From the NCBI GenBank assembly GCA_963693365.1, contig CAVNZM010000016.1:1240001-1304000 (forward strand): DNA of 64,000 bases. Direction: 5' to 3'. The stretch's first letter is position 1. Every line of letters starts with the position of its first letter. Made by a program: the position numbers and the translations under genes. Below are positions 62,691 to 64,000 of this stretch, in pieces. The stretch is from Amoebidium appalachense. Taxonomy: Eukaryota; Ichthyosporea. The notes beneath the pieces were generated by a model. The model did not search any database, had not been told where the DNA came from, and was given only the letters and a program-made list of their open reading frames with translations.

Positions 62691-62697
62691 ACAGACC

Positions 62698-62925
62698 CAT
62701 TTGGACAAAATATTTAGATATTGACGCAAACAACAATACGTGTGCGCGGGCCAAATAGCTCGATGTGTACACAGATCTAAGATATCTGTGCACACGGAAA
62801 CGGAAAGGAAAGAAAGAAAGGAAGAAAGGAAAAGGGAAAAGGAAACAAACTACAACAAACTAATAAACATATATAAAAACTCAACTTCTAAGTCTTGCCG
62901 TTAACCATGGGAAGATGACAGGGCC
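62698..62925. repeat. Dispersed repeat R2, copy 2
   Basis: The partner of 9780-9985, in the same orientation. It starts exactly where the gypsy coding similarity stops, so it marks either the truncation point or an insertion boundary. Confidence 0.75.
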
Positions 62926-63039
62926 AGGGGGGAGGGGGGGGGGGAGAGGGGGGGGGCCACCAGGTGTGGTCCTCCTCAATATAATGTGGTATAACCAACC
63001 GAAGTTAATAAAGTGACCATACGGAACACGTATGGATGT

Positions 63040-64000
63040 CGACATGTGCAATACATTGGCAATACATTGACAATGATCGTGGGGCTGTGCTTACCGTACC
63101 GTGTGTTTTTTTTTGTTTTTTTTTTTTATTTTATCCCGTTTCACTCCCGGCGAGGCACTGCCTCAGGGGAGCTTACCGTCTTGAAGTTCCGCCTAGACAG
63201 AGACTCATAAGTCAGGATTCTAATTGACCCCAACTGGCACTATTTTTAGTTACGCCTTATCCCACGGTTCTAGCCGCAGCAACGCTAGTGGGGAAGTGAG
63301 CACAGCTCACTTTAACAACACCAGCCGGGAGCGACCCGGGACACATACACAAACATAAAGACTTGAAAGGGGAAGACCCCATGCCCAGGACGCTGACCCG
63401 AACCGTGGCCGGTGACTTGGATTGGTCTCCCACTTGAAAGTTGGGCTGGGATGCCCAAGCGGCGCGCCGTCGACGTCAGAGGGCCGGTGCTGTTCATGAC
63501 GTCATGTCTTGCGGCCGGATGATAACAAATTGGTGGTGCTGCTTGACGTGGTCTGGGGTGATGGCTTACTTTCTTTGTAGGGGGCGGCCAGACCGGTGGA
63601 CCGTCGAGGCAGAAAAATCGGAAGTAACCAGGATCGATCCTGCGACTTTGAGCTTGACACGCAGAGATCTTACCATTGCACCAACCCGCCCCCCTGCCGT
63701 ACCGTGTGCATATTGCCAATATATTGAGCATGTGATTGAGGTATCAATAAAGTTATTATCAATACATTGGCAATGTTCGTCATATGTATTATTCTTAGAT
63801 ATAAGACGTTACTCCGATATGCCTTTCATATTATAAGCGCACTTATACTGTACTTTGCATGCATTGAATTTCGTTCCCATTATCAATTTATTGGCAATGT
63901 ATTTGGATAACATAGTGTGATATTTATAATATATATGTAACTTGAATGCATTATCAACACTTATATCCTTATGGTGGTGGTATCCAGTATGTTGGCAATA
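63040..64000. repeat. AT-rich region with CAATACATTGGCAATA-type motifs
   Basis: Variants of TTGGCAATGTATTG recur at about 63047-63075, 63713-63722, 63760-63775, 63888-63902 and 63990-64000. This is the same motif family as 25127-25690. SINE copy 2 lies within it. No gene is seen. Confidence 0.55.
63094..63708 (-). mobile_element. SINE copy 2 (near full length) with 12-bp target duplication
   Basis: The insert is 63106-63696, flanked by CCGTACCGTGTG at 63094-63105 and 63697-63708. Read on the minus strand it begins with a tRNA-like head: an A-box-like GGTGCAATGGTAA (63682-63670) and a B-box-like GGATCGATCC (63640-63631). A ~500-base unique body follows, and the element ends in a GGGATAAAATAAAA tail. 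Copy 1 at 15401-15949 matches throughout except for ~40 missing head bases and a ~10-base indel near 63565. RNA polymerase III transcription and LINE-assisted mobility are inferred from the structure. Confidence 0.88.

Larger units (their letters stand above)
58975..62697 (-). mobile_element. Ty3/gypsy-type retrotransposon fragment with chromodomain
   Basis: On the minus strand the order is the end of reverse transcriptase and RNase H (about 62690-61950), a linker with a MITE insertion, integrase (61174 to about 60290) and a chromodomain (about 59960-59800). The order RT-RH-IN-chromodomain is that of Ty3/gypsy chromoviruses. A purine tract (AGGGAGGGGGGG on the minus strand, 59609-59625) directly precedes TGTAGACA, the likely start of the 3' LTR at 59608. 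The LTR's other end is not certain (about 58975-59050). The element is cut at 62697, where repeat R2 starts; gag, protease and most of the reverse transcriptase are absent. Confidence 0.8.

Noticed and set aside
63630-63697. Functional tRNA gene
   Set aside because: A- and B-box-like motifs are present, but I could not fold a convincing anticodon arm. It is the head of a SINE with its own target duplication.

Overview
This is eukaryotic nuclear DNA. Coding sequence is broken into short exons by GT-AG introns, there are no operons or Shine-Dalgarno sites, and the repeats are eukaryotic: tRNA-derived SINEs, a tyrosine-recombinase (Ngaro/PAT-type) retroelement, a Ty3/gypsy fragment with a chromodomain, a TTAA-flanked MITE and long GT/CA/CT arrays. 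G/C homopolymers and microsatellites fill nearly every intron. The species cannot be read from the window; a protist or alga, or a marine invertebrate, would fit. Three 500-base N gaps (8759-9258, 33751-34250, 52562-53061) interrupt it, and many exons carry one-base frame breaks, so some gene damage may be assembly error.

Layout. 1.1-5.45 kb: a ~1 kb tandem satellite. 5.8-8.3 kb (+): gene E, a 2OG-Fe(II) oxygenase-like protein with a lysine-rich tail. 10.4-13.4 kb (-): gene B, charged, unrecognised. 14.0-16.5 kb (-): gene A, unrecognised, with a SINE inserted in exon 1. 17.9-21.5 kb (+): gene F1, the N-terminal half of a DUF7869-type transposase-like gene. 21.9-23.3 kb: a ~380 bp tandem repeat. 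23.3-26.5 kb: two inverted copies of the tyrosine-recombinase element around an AT-rich spacer. 29.5-33.5 kb (-): gene C, an acidic protein. 35.1-51.1 kb (+): gene D, a large extracellular-type protein with five F5/8C (discoidin/fucolectin) modules and a PAN/Apple domain. 51.2-52.6 kb: another inverted recombinase copy. 53.45-56.9 kb (+): gene F2, the C-terminal half of a DUF7869 transposase-like gene. 59.0-62.7 kb (-): a broken Ty3/gypsy element containing a MITE. 63.1-63.7 kb: a second SINE.

Main observations. F1 and F2 are complementary halves of one protein family. They lie on the same strand, with matching intron phase, but are 32 kb apart, and gene D and gene C lie between them. Donor sites in several unrelated genes are followed within about 5-15 bases by a long sense-strand C tract. 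Some gene D introns carry (GT)n at the donor and (CA)n at the acceptor, so the transcript could fold and bring the splice sites together. Exon 3' ends with their donors are repeated inside the following intron in two clear cases and one related case. The SINE in gene A has a perfect 15-bp target duplication, and removing the insert plus one duplication restores the frame exactly.
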